A stretch of 53,099 bases of DNA, taken from the NCBI GenBank assembly GCA_030770425.1, contig JASJFT010000057.1, forward strand, positions 1 through 53,099. The letters run 5' to 3'. Positions within the stretch are counted from its first letter, which is position 1; the number at the start of each line of letters is the position of its first letter. Shown here piece after piece: positions 20,761 through 30,831 of this stretch. The translations under genes were made by a program, and so were the position numbers. Under the pieces are notes generated by a model, which worked only from the letters and a program-made list of their open reading frames with translations, searched no databases and was not told the DNA's origin. This stretch comes from Darksidea phi. Lineage: Eukaryota; Ascomycota; Dothideomycetes; Pleosporales; Lentitheciaceae.

Positions 20761-22319
20761 TCACAGACCAAACGGCCAAGTCTCATCGTACTCCAGCGCC
20801 GTATCTGGCTGCTTCACTTCCAACGGCGCAACATGCTTGGATTCATCGAACCATGCGAACCCGTCGAACTGAGTCGGTAATTTACTCGCCGAGTAGTGTG
20901 ACTGCCTTTCCGTATTCGGACGATAGATAACTCCGATAAAGCGTTCGATCCGTGGCTCCATCAAGATATCTCGAAGCTTCTTGGGGCAGGACTTCTCCCG
21001 CAGATCAAGCACAAAGTTCTTGATCCCTGTGGCATGCATGAGCTCCTCGTAACTGCCAGGAAGGCCCGGCCGGACTTTCATAACGCGCATCTTGCCGCCC
21101 CAGTTATCAGCTGCGGCCACAGTCCCGGTGTATGTGCCGCAACCAATGGCCAGTGCATTCTGCCCGAATGTCTCCTTGCAGAGCTGTCCAATGTTGAGTT
21201 CTCCTCTAGACCAGCCCATGCTTGTAGCCCGCGCATCCCCAATGTGGCTGTTGTGTGCCCAGACGATGGCTTTGGAGCCGCCGCCACGGTGTTTGAGAAG
21301 TCGCACGAGAGTCTCGAACATGTGGGTGTCGCGGAGGTTCCAAGAATCGTCGCGGGTGTAGTACATGGCTTTGTAGTAGTGTTCGGCGTCTGTAGACCAT
21401 CGGTCAGCCGTGATCGTGACGTTTGAGGGGGAGGAAGAGTGCAGTACTGACCTTTCACGAGCCTGGCGTTTTGTTCGGCGCTGTGAAACTCGTCACCGTC
21501 CCAGTGAATCGCTGAGTACTCCAGACGCTTGCTCAAAAGATCCCTGAGCATATCTACCACTTCTTTCTCGTAGCCCTTGAGCCCACGAATGAGCGATTCC
21601 AGACCGTACTCTTGGGGTTCCTCGGCCCATTGCATCAATTTGTGGTATCTCTTCCTCGCTAGGTCCGCCATAGCTTTGTCTGTATGGTCGAGATAGTCGA
21701 TAACAGCGGTCATAGAAGAGCCAAGGGAATACAGGTCTAGTCCATGGAACCCCACTGCATCATGGGGATCAGTACCCCTATTCTTATCCCTCAGCCATTC
21801 GACGAAGCCTTGGACTTCCACATTCCGCCACATCCAGGTCGGAAATCTCATGAATGCCGGGTCTCTTCCCGCCTTCCTCGCTGCCTCGGGGCTCTGCACG
21901 CTCGCTCGAGGTCCGGGGCCAGGCCGGTGCCTGACGTATCGGTCGACGGCTTCGGCGTCCGGCCAGTCTGCTTCCACGGCCACAATGTTGAAGCCATGGT
22001 GCTCGATCATGTATTTGGTGATCTCGGCTCGGGCGCTGTAGAATTCGGATGTGCCGTGGGAGGCATCGCCGATGAGGAGGACGCGGGCGGAGCCGAAGCT
22101 ATCGAAGCATTTTGCAAAGGCCTCGGAAGACTCGGACAGGGAAGGAAAGCTTGTTACATTGTTCTTGAGAAGCTCGATGGTGGATTCTGGGATGCGCTGG
22201 ACCGGTTGGGATTTCGGGAAGCGATCTTGTAGCGCTTGCATGCTGAATGGAAAGGTGCTGTAGAAGGCTCGTTGTGCAGCAGGTCGCAGACAAGACCGGA
22301 GTGTCAAGGTGAAGAGCAT
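20761..22319 (-). CDS. erythromycin esterase-family protein
   Basis: Two exons (22319-21452 and 21389-20761) are joined by a 62-nt intron with GTCAGT donor, GGCTGAC branch and CTACAG acceptor. They give 498 residues. The join restores an uninterrupted QNARLVKDAEHYYKAMYYTR segment. The signature LIGDASHGTSEFY (His88) and VAVEADWPDAEAVDRY match the erythromycin esterase superfamily (PF05139), as do AIVWAHNSHIGDAR and RFIGVIYRP further on. Length fits the family. In bacteria some members hydrolyse macrolide lactones; in fungi the substrate is unknown. The first ~27 residues (MLFTLTLRSCLRPAAQRAF...) are basic and lack acids, so mitochondrial import is possible; an internal ATG follows at residue 27. 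Coding sequence and splice sites look intact. Confidence 0.9.
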
Positions 22320-23108
22320 GCATTTCGGCGAGTGACTAAAGGCTGGCGGATCTCTTAAGGCGGACGTCCTCTCGGTGCTCCCTCGCTCGTTGACGTCGAG
22401 GGTCAGTCAAGGTGACGTTACGCGTGTTGATATTCCGGCCGCGCCTCCCCATCCAGGTTAGCGCCGAGTTTTTAGTTCCGAAATAGCTCATAGGATCAGC
22501 ACAATAACAACACCATGACACTACAATGACAATACAATGATAATAGAATCAACTGCCGACTCTGCTTTCCAGTTGACAGCCTGAAGCAGCACATCCGGCA
22601 GATATCGTTTGCGCTGTACTTCGATGTTGTTGGTCTTCCAGCCGGGGATAGCTGTTAGGAGCTAGCCTGATAAAGGGAGATGATAGTAGCTAACGGAGCT
22701 GCCGCCACATACCGCCCCGCATGTGGACCAGATAAGAGGCAGTCGAGCGTCTGGGGTCAGTGGATCTACCCCAAAAATCTCACTTCCGTGATCTATATGT
22801 CATGCCTTGACTCTGCTACCGTGAGCTGTTACGATTAGGCCATAGGTGGAGTAAAACATAATTGGGGCTCGAGTTACTTATGATAGATGGTAGCGATAGT
22901 AAGGTGCAGGCAGCTCGTTATAGTTGACTAGCTCCTATGCGCCGTATCGATATATACCTTAGATGAGCATACAGAGCTTAGTATTCTCGCTTGTGTACTT
23001 CGAGCATCAATCATCTCATGTGAGTATATACGACACTGACAGATTCCAACTTATCAAATTTGAGAGTGCATCTAGTGAAATTAACTATGACCTTGACCAC
23101 TATCTCGC
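22320..23108. other. intergenic, nothing recognised
   Basis: This is about 790 bases between the convergently or tandemly placed neighbours. The 5' flank of the esterase-family gene (22320 onward) presumably holds its promoter. Some segments near 22660-22790 look LTR-like in composition, but no paired ends or duplication were found. Confidence 0.4.
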
Positions 23109-24728
23109 CTATGTCCCACCCTTCGAGCGGCGTCGCCGTTTTCTTATCCGATTGCTGTCTGCTGTGGCCCGTGGTGTTGAGGCCCGTAGTGTTGGTCGTG
23201 ATCGTCCTTTGGAGTCGCTGGTCGAGGATGCTGCCGTCTTATGCTCGGGCTCAACTGGGGTATTCCGCTTCTGCGCAGCTATGCGCTTGCTTCTCCGGAG
23301 TACCTCGGGCACAATCGGCTGATCCTCGACTGTAGGGCGTCGTTGTCCGGTATTGTTGGGCGCCCCGGTAGACGGCAATTGTAAAGTAGCATTCCGCTTC
23401 GTACGAGCATTTAGCTGCCGTTGGTGTTCTATCTTGCTCTTCGGTTTCGACATCCCTGGCCCCGCTAGGCCAAGAGAAGACCGTCTCCTAGTAGACCTTG
23501 GTTCGCTCGATTTCATTACTTTTGATGAACGTACACTCCGAAGGACTCTGGTTGCCGACTCTAACCGCGGGCTCTCATCAACGGTAAGCAGCCGGGAGGT
23601 ACCTTTCGTCCTCTTCCTCTTACCACCCGCTCTAGCAATTACTCTGCTAGGGGTATCAACCTCTTCAGGAACCGTAAACAAATTATTGCCGTTTGTACTA
23701 TCGTTGTAGACGCCAGGTGTTGGTTCCGAGTTGAGGGGCCTGGGGCTAGGAAGCTGGGGTGTTTGTTCATCAATGCTGACTGCCTCTGGTTGCGGTTCAG
23801 ACTTTTGGCGTTCTATCTCATCCTCAAGATCCTCGTGCATCCAGGTCATTCCGGGTAGTTCGCCCCATGAAGGATTCCAAATCTCGTCTTCGATCCAGTT
23901 CTTCTTGGTACTTTCATAGGCCATAGCATCGATATCGACAATTCCGGTCGACCGTTGGTATTGAAGCTCGTCTCTGATCCATTCGCGCTCCTTGGATACC
24001 TGAAAGAGGAACTGGTGGTAGGGGCGAGACGCTGAAGTATCGGATTCAGATGTAGCTGCCGGCGCCTTAGTGATATCTAGTGTAGAAGCACGTTCTGGTT
24101 CTTCCATGGTAGTAGTTGGTTCTTTTCGCTCCAATCCAATAAAGATATTTCGAATGGGTTTGACCTCCGGCTTCGGCGCCGGCTCCGGTACCTTTGGTTC
24201 GGGCCTCTTTTCGTGACCCCAGCGGCCGAAAGGGTGGGGTCCTCCTGTATTTTCGCATGAAGAACGCCAACGGTTATCGAAAGGTTTGGCTCCCTTCGGC
24301 CAGGCTGGGCCCCAGTTCTCCTTCCAGATGCCGTGTTCCACCCAACGGGCTCGGACGTTGTTCTCGGCGTTCGCTAGCAAGTCGGCCGTTTCGTCGTAGG
24401 GCAGCGTCTGCCTCCGCCCGGAGCGCCTTCTCCCTATTTGGTATTCGATCCGTTTTCTTTCTCTGCGCTCCTGGCTCTCGAACTGGTCCTCCGGCGTCGA
24501 TCGGAGCATGGCGAGACGCCGGGCTTGAAGCGCCTCCTCATCAGTAACGGGAGCTTCGGTAGGGCTCGCAGGCTGCGTCGTCTCGCCTGATGATGGGTAG
24601 GGCGGCGGAGGATCGTTGTAACGCTGGTCTCTCTGAAGGCTGAGCCGCTCTGGGTCTTCCTCCAACCGTTGAAGGGCGTCGATAACACCGATAAAGCCTA
24701 GGCGTTGGCGGTTGTCAAAGAAGGCCAT
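23109..24728 (-). CDS. disordered basic protein with repeated W motif
   Basis: A single intronless frame of 539 residues from an ATG at 24728 (G at -3). I do not recognise a named family. Most of the chain is low-complexity and rich in E, R, P and S. Two related aromatic motifs stand out: RWVEHGIWKENWGPAW (128-143) and NWIEDEIWNPSWGELPGMTW (277-296); a shorter WIRDEL sits at 250-255. Basic clusters GKRKRTKG (~370) and RIRKRRRRSKGG near the C-terminus suggest nuclear location, so a chromatin or nucleic-acid role is possible but is inference. It is divergently transcribed from the FHA-kinase across a 440-bp spacer. The frame is long and undamaged in a region where broken genes are common, which argues that it is maintained. 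Confidence 0.75.
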   Translation of the reverse strand: MAFFDNRQRLGFIGVIDALQRLEEDPERLSLQRDQRYNDPPPPYPSSGETTQPASPTEAPVTDEEALQARRLAMLRSTPEDQFESQERRERKRIEYQIGRRRSGRRQTLPYDETADLLANAENNVRARWVEHGIWKENWGPAWPKGAKPFDNRWRSSCENTGGPHPFGRWGHEKRPEPKVPEPAPKPEVKPIRNIFIGLERKEPTTTMEEPERASTLDITKAPAATSESDTSASRPYHQFLFQVSKEREWIRDELQYQRSTGIVDIDAMAYESTKKNWIEDEIWNPSWGELPGMTWMHEDLEDEIERQKSEPQPEAVSIDEQTPQLPSPRPLNSEPTPGVYNDSTNGNNLFTVPEEVDTPSRVIARAGGKRKRTKGTSRLLTVDESPRLESATRVLRSVRSSKVMKSSEPRSTRRRSSLGLAGPGMSKPKSKIEHQRQLNARTKRNATLQLPSTGAPNNTGQRRPTVEDQPIVPEVLRRSKRIAAQKRNTPVEPEHKTAASSTSDSKGRSRPTLRASTPRATADSNRIRKRRRRSKGGT

Positions 24729-25168
24729 TGCTATGATGGTAAGAAGCGGGTAGGTAGGTAGAAGTAGCTAAAGGTTGAGGGTGAAGAGAAGGTCGGCGGC
24801 CGCGCACTTGGCCTCTGCGTCACATGTCACGCTAGGAGCAGGCTAGCTCGATTGGGCAACCCGCCCTTGGCGGCTGCCTGCCCTTGGCGGCTGCCTGAAT
24901 TGCCGCACCTCTTGCCCTCCCGGAACAGGCCAACTCGTAGCCAATCCTCCCGCAATCCTGAAGCGCCCTCCAGCCGCCGCCGTGCTCTATTCGCAAAGAC
25001 CATGTTACAGCTATCCCGTCCTTCTGCCCTGGCGGCTAGCACCCTAGCCATTCATATACGAGGCCGAGTCCCTAAAATCCTACCGCTGTGCCTCTCTCTC
25101 TAGAACTCTTTCTATCCAAATTCTCTTTTATTGATATTCCTACTTGTTAATAGCGAAATGCAAAAATC
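24729..25168. promoter_or_regulatory. shared divergent promoter region
   Basis: The 440 bp separating two divergent start codons (24728 minus, 25169 plus) must carry both promoters. The stretch near the plus-strand start is pyrimidine-rich (CTCTCTCTAG, TTCTCTTTTATTG), as is usual for fungal core promoters. A GC-rich block with the duplicated CCCTTGGCGGCTGCCTG lies at about 24865-24896. Transcription factor sites cannot be assigned by eye. Confidence 0.5.
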
Positions 25169-25244
25169 ATGTTCCATCCTCAGCCCCATCCTCAGCCCCG
25201 TCTACAGCCTCACCCTCTTTCTCTCTTTTCGCTCATACCTCTAA
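25158..25244 (+). promoter_or_regulatory. upstream ORF overlapping the FHA-kinase start
   Basis: An ATG at 25158 opens a 28-codon frame that ends at a TAA at 25242-25244, overlapping the main start at 25169 in another frame. If present in the transcript it should reduce initiation at the main ATG. Whether the mRNA 5' end lies upstream of 25158 is unknown. Confidence 0.45.
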
Positions 25245-26837
25245 ACAAACAAGCCGAGGGCGTTGTCGATCATCTGGATAATCGTCATCTTGTTTCGCTT
25301 GTTCCTGGCGCGCGGAATCTCCTAAATCCGGGAGAAGTAGCACGGGGGCTCAATATTGGCTTCCAAATCGCGTCGAAGTCGAGCTATACCCTTGCAACTA
25401 TTGGACGTACTGGCGATATTACTGTTGAGGGTTCATCTATCTCCCGAATCCAGTGTTCTTTTGAGATTCATGAGAATACGGAGGAGATCTTACTCTATGA
25501 TCGGTCTACCTCCCGGTCGACCCAGACTTACGGTCAGAATGCTGTGCCGTTCGAGCTGGACCGTCCTGACCGCCGAGTTGTCGTAGCTGGGAAGGTTAAT
25601 AACCAATTCGGATTTGGTGGTGTTAGGTGTGACCTTTTCCAATTTCGGATATTTTGGCATGAGCGTCCGTCCAATTTCCAAGAGCGGATCGCCGATCGAG
25701 AGGACCATCCTCGCTTTACTCGAACCGTCGACGATGAGGTACCGACAGCTTTGCCCTCTCAGCGTACCACACGGATCCATACTCCTACTGTTCATACCCC
25801 TGGCGTTCGAGGGCCAGCGAAGACGATTAGGTACTATAAGAAAGTGGAGGTTGGAAGGGGCGCGTTTGGGGAGGTCTGGAGAGCTGTAGATATTGACTCG
25901 GGCGGAATGTTGGCGCTCAAGCTAGTGAAATGGCCCGAGAGCGAATCCCAGTACAGAATGTTGAAGCGGGAAGTAGAGACTTTCGCGCGCATGTCTCACG
26001 TAAGTTATAGCGCTCCAGGTTCGTTTAATCGAGTATTAGCTAATATATATCTAGCCAAATATTGTTGAATTCATCTCAGCGCAAGGTTCTGGAGGAACGC
26101 ATCTCGAACTCTTCACGGCTCTTAGAGAAGGTAATATTGAAGACCTAGTTAAGAAAGACCTATTCCTACGAGATACAGATCTAGCAACATCTCTATTCCA
26201 CCAAATGCTCCAAGCGCTCGATTACCTTGCATTCAATGGTATTGTCCATAGGGATGTTAAGCCTGCGAATATCCTCTACCAATCTCTACCAGTTGGCGGC
26301 TATCTCTTTCAACTCACCGACTTCGGCCTTTGTAATCTTATCGTTGACGCCCAAACGATCGCTGGATCTCCAATGTTCATGGCACCCGAGTTCTTTTTAG
26401 GGCTTCAACAAACATCGAAGGTAGATGTTTGGTCCCTTTATATTACGTTGGCGTACGTAATGAACGTACACGAGTTCCGGAAGAAGCGATTCGATACGAA
26501 CCCGTTGTGTATTAGGGCGGCACATGAGGCTGCGAATGAGGCTAGCTTCCGCCCTCTTCAAGATATGGCGGTGGTTGACCCGAAGGCACGAGCCTCGGCG
26601 GCAGATATGCTTAACAAGCTCTTTAACGGGGAAGGGCGTTCGACTCCGCTCGATCAGACACAGAGGGCTCCCAAGGTGGATAAGAATGTACCAGCACAGC
26701 GAGAATACAAGGTCAAGAAAAGCGTTGTTCAGAAGCGCCACGGCCAAAGGGTCGAGGAGCGTAAAACACCTGGCGCATTCCAAGATGATAGCGTTGATAC
26801 TTTAGGAGGAGTACGGAGTCGGCCTCAATTTACATAG
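25169..26837 (+). CDS. FHA-domain serine/threonine kinase
   Basis: Two exons (25169-25999, 26055-26837) flank a 55-nt intron with GTAAGT donor and TCTAG acceptor, giving 537 residues in one frame. Residues ~65-165 are FHA-like: IGRTGDI at 78-84 and SRIQCSFEI at 92-100, where the usual His of the phosphothreonine pocket is Gln. The kinase domain has Gly loop GRGAFGEV (229-236), Lys251 in LALKLVK, HRDVKPANIL with HRD at 342-344, DFG at 366-368, and MAPE at 386-389. All catalytic residues are present. The basic C-terminal tail is likely flexible. FHA plus kinase is the plan of Rad53/Chk2-type kinases, but this is a divergent fungal group and a checkpoint role is not implied. The next in-frame Met is deep in the kinase, so 25169 is the only reasonable start. 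Confidence 0.88.
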
Positions 26838-27396
26838 TCCTATCTCTCTCGATCTCGGTTCCTTATATATGCTTACTATGGTAATAAATCAGCTCCAAAA
26901 TGGCCTTGATATGAGATTTGGGTGTTGCACAACGCCATCACATTTACAAATCTCTATTCTTCGCTAACGTCCTAATCGATCTTCTTCTCCATCCCGCCTG
27001 TCTGCGACTACTTCCCTGTCGTCATCTGAGGGTTGCTTGCCGACTAAGCAGCCCCGCACCTTGCCGGGCCCGCGAAGGAACTCTGCGTGAAGAGCCTCGA
27101 GTGGAGTGATGGCGCGAAGTCGGGCGGCAGTATGCGGAAGGCGTGCCAACCGCATGGCCGCGTACAAGAATCGCTTTGACCGAAGAAGTAAAGTCGGATG
27201 CCACGGATGTCACACGGTAGTAGTCTTGCTGGTCAGGTACGGGAAACATTACAAACGAGCGCTGCTTGCAAATCCCAATGAAAGACATCTGCGGCTATCA
27301 GGGTTGATTGTATATCTCTGTTCGTCGCGCCCCCTTCCATTCGTGCTAACGGTTGCTCCGTCAGCAGGGCCTTCCGGCGGCACATTGATCATTCTA
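26838..27396. other. intergenic, no gene recognised
   Basis: Several overlapping 60-115-codon frames occur on both strands without recognisable domains. A minus-strand stretch at 26964-27167 (AAMRLARLPHTAARLRAITP) looks protein-like but I cannot name it. It may be more debris from the metabolic cluster that follows. Confidence 0.35.
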
Positions 27397-27720
27397 TCAA
27401 GATACATGTACCGACATGCGGCGCAGGCCAAGTTGGTAGTTCCCGAGTAAATGTAACAGTAGTACCCGTATGATAACGTCCACGGCATATCGCCCCATGC
27501 ACTGCCGCGGACCGAAGCCGAAACACCAGTAATGGTATCGAGTCCCGAACGCTTTGTGTTCAAGAAACCTTGAAGACCGGTATGTCTCACGGTCGCTGCC
27601 CCAACACTCATTCTGCATATTAAGCTTATATGCGGCAACGACCAAGTTTGTGCCTGAAGGCGCATGAAAGCCGCCGAGGCTGCGCGGTGGGGGCCGATTG
27701 CGGTACCGAGGATAAGGCTA
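27397..27720 (-). pseudogene. cytochrome P450, C-terminal heme-binding fragment
   Basis: A minus-strand frame ending at 27397 contains NECWGSDRETYRSSRFLEHK followed by FGFGPRQCMGR, the P450 Cys-ligand loop (FxxGxRxCxG) with the heme-coordinating Cys present. The preceding ERR-triad-type region is in this frame as well. Upstream (27660-27790) the similarity continues only by changing frame. There is no N-terminal two thirds adjacent. It is a truncated, frameshifted relic, possibly of the same gene as the P450 N-terminal piece at 31898-32790 on the same strand. Confidence 0.7.
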
Positions 27721-27799
27721 GTGGCCGCCGGCGGATTCTTGTATCGAAGACAGAAGCGTGACGGAGCTCCGGATATATTGGGTCCGACTCCCGGTGGAG

Positions 27800-28299
27800 T
27801 TTCCTTTCATTGTCTCGCGGCTTTCTTCGCGGATTTGGTTCTAGATTCTTCAGACACGCTTCCATTATGTCCCACTGCTTGAGTACGTTTTGGTGTAGTC
27901 TGTTATGTGAGCACATTGTCACCGCTCCAGAGTGCGCAATACGAACTTCTCGACACAGCCTTCATGGGTAGATCAGGCTTCTCGCGGGTTGGATATCCCT
28001 TTAGGAAATACCACCCATACTTAGCCGTCGCCACAAGTCCCCCGGCCGAGTGAGCATTTAAACTTAGGACCACTGCTTTTCTCCCACGCATTTCTCCCAC
28101 TCCAGTACCCATCGGCATTGAACCGGTCAGTCAGACATTGTAAGTCTACTGTGCTCTCAAACACCACAAGTTCCTTCTTGGTCTGCGGATTCTGGTCCCT
28201 CAACGCTGGGACATGACGCTTTGGATGGATGTTGTAGTACCATTTATCTCTGGTATTGGTAACCGAGATGATATGCTGGCGGCCCAGTTTTGCCGCCAA
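27800..28299 (-). pseudogene. glutathione S-transferase relic
   Basis: Minus-strand frames show DKWYYNIHPKRHVPALRD followed by ELVVFESTVDLQCLTDRF. This is the thioredoxin-fold N-terminal half of a fungal GST (cis-Pro in VPAL, substrate-site ES). The similarity continues in a second frame (YFLKGYPTREKPDLP, near 27960-28050) and a third (NVLKQWDIMEACL, near 27850-27900), so at least two frameshifts break it. Such GSTs occur in ordinary detoxification and in thiol-forming secondary-metabolite clusters, where they add glutathione to an oxidised intermediate. Context favours the second, but this is inference. Confidence 0.65.
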
Positions 28300-28399
28300 G
28301 ATTAAGGGCTTGATGTGGTTGATGTAGCTTGTTTGGTCCGCTGATTGACTGCGAGCGTACGGGGATTCGAAGTGGGTAATACCGGAATGTCTTACCTTT

Positions 28400-28907
28400 G
28401 ATAATGCATAGGATCACGCGGCTGGCATACTCTGGGTCGCCTGTTACTACGTCACCGTTTTGCGCCATGCTGAAGTATTTCACTTTTAGATAGTCATGCA
28501 CCGCTGCTAAGAGGCAGTGAGAACCCTGGTAGCAAGAGAACCGGGCACCGAAGCCGCGCGCCGCTTACCGCTGGTATGGATAAGGTGTTCGTTCGGGATA
28601 TAAAAATTGCACGCATCGCGAGCCGTGTTAGGCCACTGAATGTAGTGTTTCCCAGCGACGCGTACGTTCTTCCTTTCAATTGGATACCGAGCCGGACTTG
28701 ACTGACTTAACGTATCACCTCTAGAGCTAATTCACGAACAACGTTCGCCATCCCTAAATTCCAGCGACCAGTAGACAATCCTTTCTCTATAACGCACGGC
28801 ATTACGGACTTCGGTCCTTCAGGCGTATTCCCCGGGTTCGCACGGACAATACTTGGGGTTTGCGGCGGTCTACACGTCCAGGTAATAATGTGAAGATGTT
28901 TAGGCAA
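28400..28907 (-). pseudogene. unassigned decayed coding sequence
   Basis: Several minus-strand stretches look like eroded protein: VIEKGLSTGRWNLGMANVVR (28707-28907 frame), a stretch near 28590-28640, and FSMAQNGDVVTGDPEYASRV (near 28430-28470). They sit in different frames and I do not recognise the family. It probably belonged to the same metabolic cluster. Confidence 0.3.
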
Positions 28908-28975
28908 ATTCGTCGCACGTTCCTATTGCGGCGCTATGCCTGTTCTTCTAGCTTTCTACTTTAGGTGTGCATGGT

Positions 28976-29216
28976 TATTATTAGGTATTACTACAATAGC
29001 ATAGTTGCGCAACGCAACTCTTCGCCGTACAAAAAAATAGGAAACCAAAAATTTAAGTATCATAATATTAATGATCCCGGTGGTAATCGAACTGCTGCTG
29101 CATAAAAAGGTACAAAAAAATAAACTTCTCTTTTTTTGGTGCAGTGGGTGAAGGGGAAGGGGGGGAACAACCTACCATTGAAATGTGTCCGGTACATTCC
29201 ACCACTCGACCACCAG
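28976..29216 (-). mobile_element. SINE-B copy 2 (tRNA-like)
   Basis: The minus-strand counterpart of 18759-18985: CTGGTGGTCGAGTGGTGG start, A-box-like TGGTCGAGTGG, B-box-like GTTCGATTACC (29092-29082), poly-C/poly-A/T tracts in between, and a TAATAATAA tail. The two copies agree along ~230 bp with a few small indels. This shows a dispersed family and not one tRNA gene. Confidence 0.65.
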
Positions 29217-29550
29217 GCCTTGAACCATAGGCGGGATTTGTTTGATACTTGAATTTCCATTTATCTGTTATATATACGCATATGAAATTTGAGGAAATAC
29301 GACGTCTGTGCTGGTCTTCAGGTATGCTGTCACGCGCTGCGCAGTTTGGGAAGTTGATTGCTCTGATTCCTACACAAGCTGAGTATCTAGCTATATATAC
29401 AGAGAGAGTCCCCAGCACAGGCCATCTAGGGACCAGGCTTGATCAAGCATTTCCCCATTTCCTCAGCATCACCGCGTTAACCGTTGCTTTTAGGGAATCT
29501 CCTCATCAAACGGAGTCCTGAAGCGTTCTGTTGTACAGACAGCCGTGACA

Positions 29551-29607
29551 TATGCAGCTGCTAAGAGGACAGTGCGGGGGCCCGACTGTCCTCTTAGCAG
29601 CTGCATA
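29551..29607. repeat. perfect 23-bp inverted repeat (hairpin)
   Basis: The left arm 29551-29573 (TATGCAGCTGCTAAGAGGAC...) and right arm 29585-29607 are exactly complementary over 23 bp around an 11-base loop, GCGGGGGCCCG. It lies ~150 bp upstream of the FAD oxidoreductase relic. It could be the footprint of a transposon, a structured RNA or a cruciform. Confidence 0.9.
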
Positions 29608-29758
29608 GGCTTATCTACGCCACCTTTAATGCGGTCAACGACCAACTCCTAATTACGTAGAAGCTTGGCGAGCACTTCACTTTTCGTTTCTTTTTCTAGA
29701 AGCAGCTTCTCAATCAGTCGAGTTCGTATTGGTATTATATAATTCTATTATTTCGACC

Positions 29759-30831
29759 ATGGGTTCGATTACGCCTACTACAGAGTTACCAGTTGACATC
29801 CTCATCGTCGGCGACGGAATAGCCAGACTCAGCGCAGCCGCGACGATCATGCGACAAGATCACACTGTCGTGATACTCGATTCTCGAAAGTATCGCAATG
29901 CCCGGAGTCCTCATATGCATACCGTGGCCACTTGTGACCATCGTAATCCGGTTGACTGGAGAGCCGCAGCTAGGAAAGACTTCAAACGCTATGGAACTGT
30001 AACAGTCAAGCACGGAGAGATGGGCAAGATTATGATAGTAGAGAGTGATTCTTTCAAGGCGATTTCTGTGGGCGGCAAGTCCTGGTCCGCCGGGAGAGTC
30101 ATCTTAGCGACTGGCGTTGAGGACGTGTTTCCGGATATTCCGGGGTATGCTGAGTCGTGGATAACTGGAATGTCGGTATGGGAACTTTGCGCTCCGGAAG
30201 TATTAACTGACGATATGTGTAGTTTCCACTGTCTATACTGCCACTGGTGGGAGGAGAAAGGCACGCAGTCGTCCGGCGTCATCGCAGAGGGAGAATGCGC
30301 TGGAGTGCTCCCAGCACTACACTTTGCGCGCCAAGCACTACGCATCTCCAAATCCGTTATAATCTACACGCACGGGAACACGCAACTTGCAGAAGATGTT
30401 ACGATTGCCCTAAAAACCTCTCCCGCACCATCAAAATCGATTCTCGCAAGATTGTTACGCTGGATAAAGCGGCCAACAGCTCGGAGATGGTGCTGCATTT
30501 CGAAGACGGATCACAGATAACTGAGGGATTCCTAGCCCACAAGCCCAAATCGAGAGCTAGGGGCAATCTGCACGAACTATTGGGTCTCGAGATGGGGCCC
30601 AAGGGAACGGTTGTGGCGAAACCGCCTTTCAATCAACCGAGAGTGTCGAGGGTATATTTGTCGCGGGGGATATGGATATCCCGATGTAGACGGCTACCAT
30701 GGCCTAGACTACGGGTACTTCAACGGGGGCGGGTGCGCCGTTGTAGATTCAGGCTGAGATGTAGAATTAGATACCACTTTTTCGGTAGTTTTAAGGATGA
30801 TAGAAATTATAAGGAATTTTATTATATTTAG
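29759..30831 (+). pseudogene. thioredoxin-reductase-like FAD oxidoreductase relic
   Basis: An ATG at 29759 (GACCATGGG context) opens a frame with an FAD dinucleotide-binding region (DILIVGDGIARLSAAATI; the usual GxGxxG is altered to GDGIAR). Further on are VILATGVEDVFPDIPGY and a redox-active CxxC in FHCLYCHWWEEKG. These features match the GliT-like class of thioredoxin-reductase-related oxidoreductases, which form disulphide bridges in thiol metabolites. The frame ends at 30518-30520; similarity continues in a different frame to about 30660 and then is lost in yet another. It is therefore disrupted by at least two frameshifts, and the NAD-type glycine loop is damaged. I describe it only as found. 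Confidence 0.7.

Noticed and set aside
21034..22263. Plus-strand frames opposite the erythromycin esterase-family gene
   Set aside because: They are antisense shadows of a well-supported coding sequence.
22660..22860. LTR-like sequence upstream of the esterase-family gene
   Set aside because: No matching second end, TG...CA boundary or target duplication was found.
24067..24688. Frames in other phases within the W-motif protein gene
   Set aside because: They are shadow frames produced by GC-rich codon positions.
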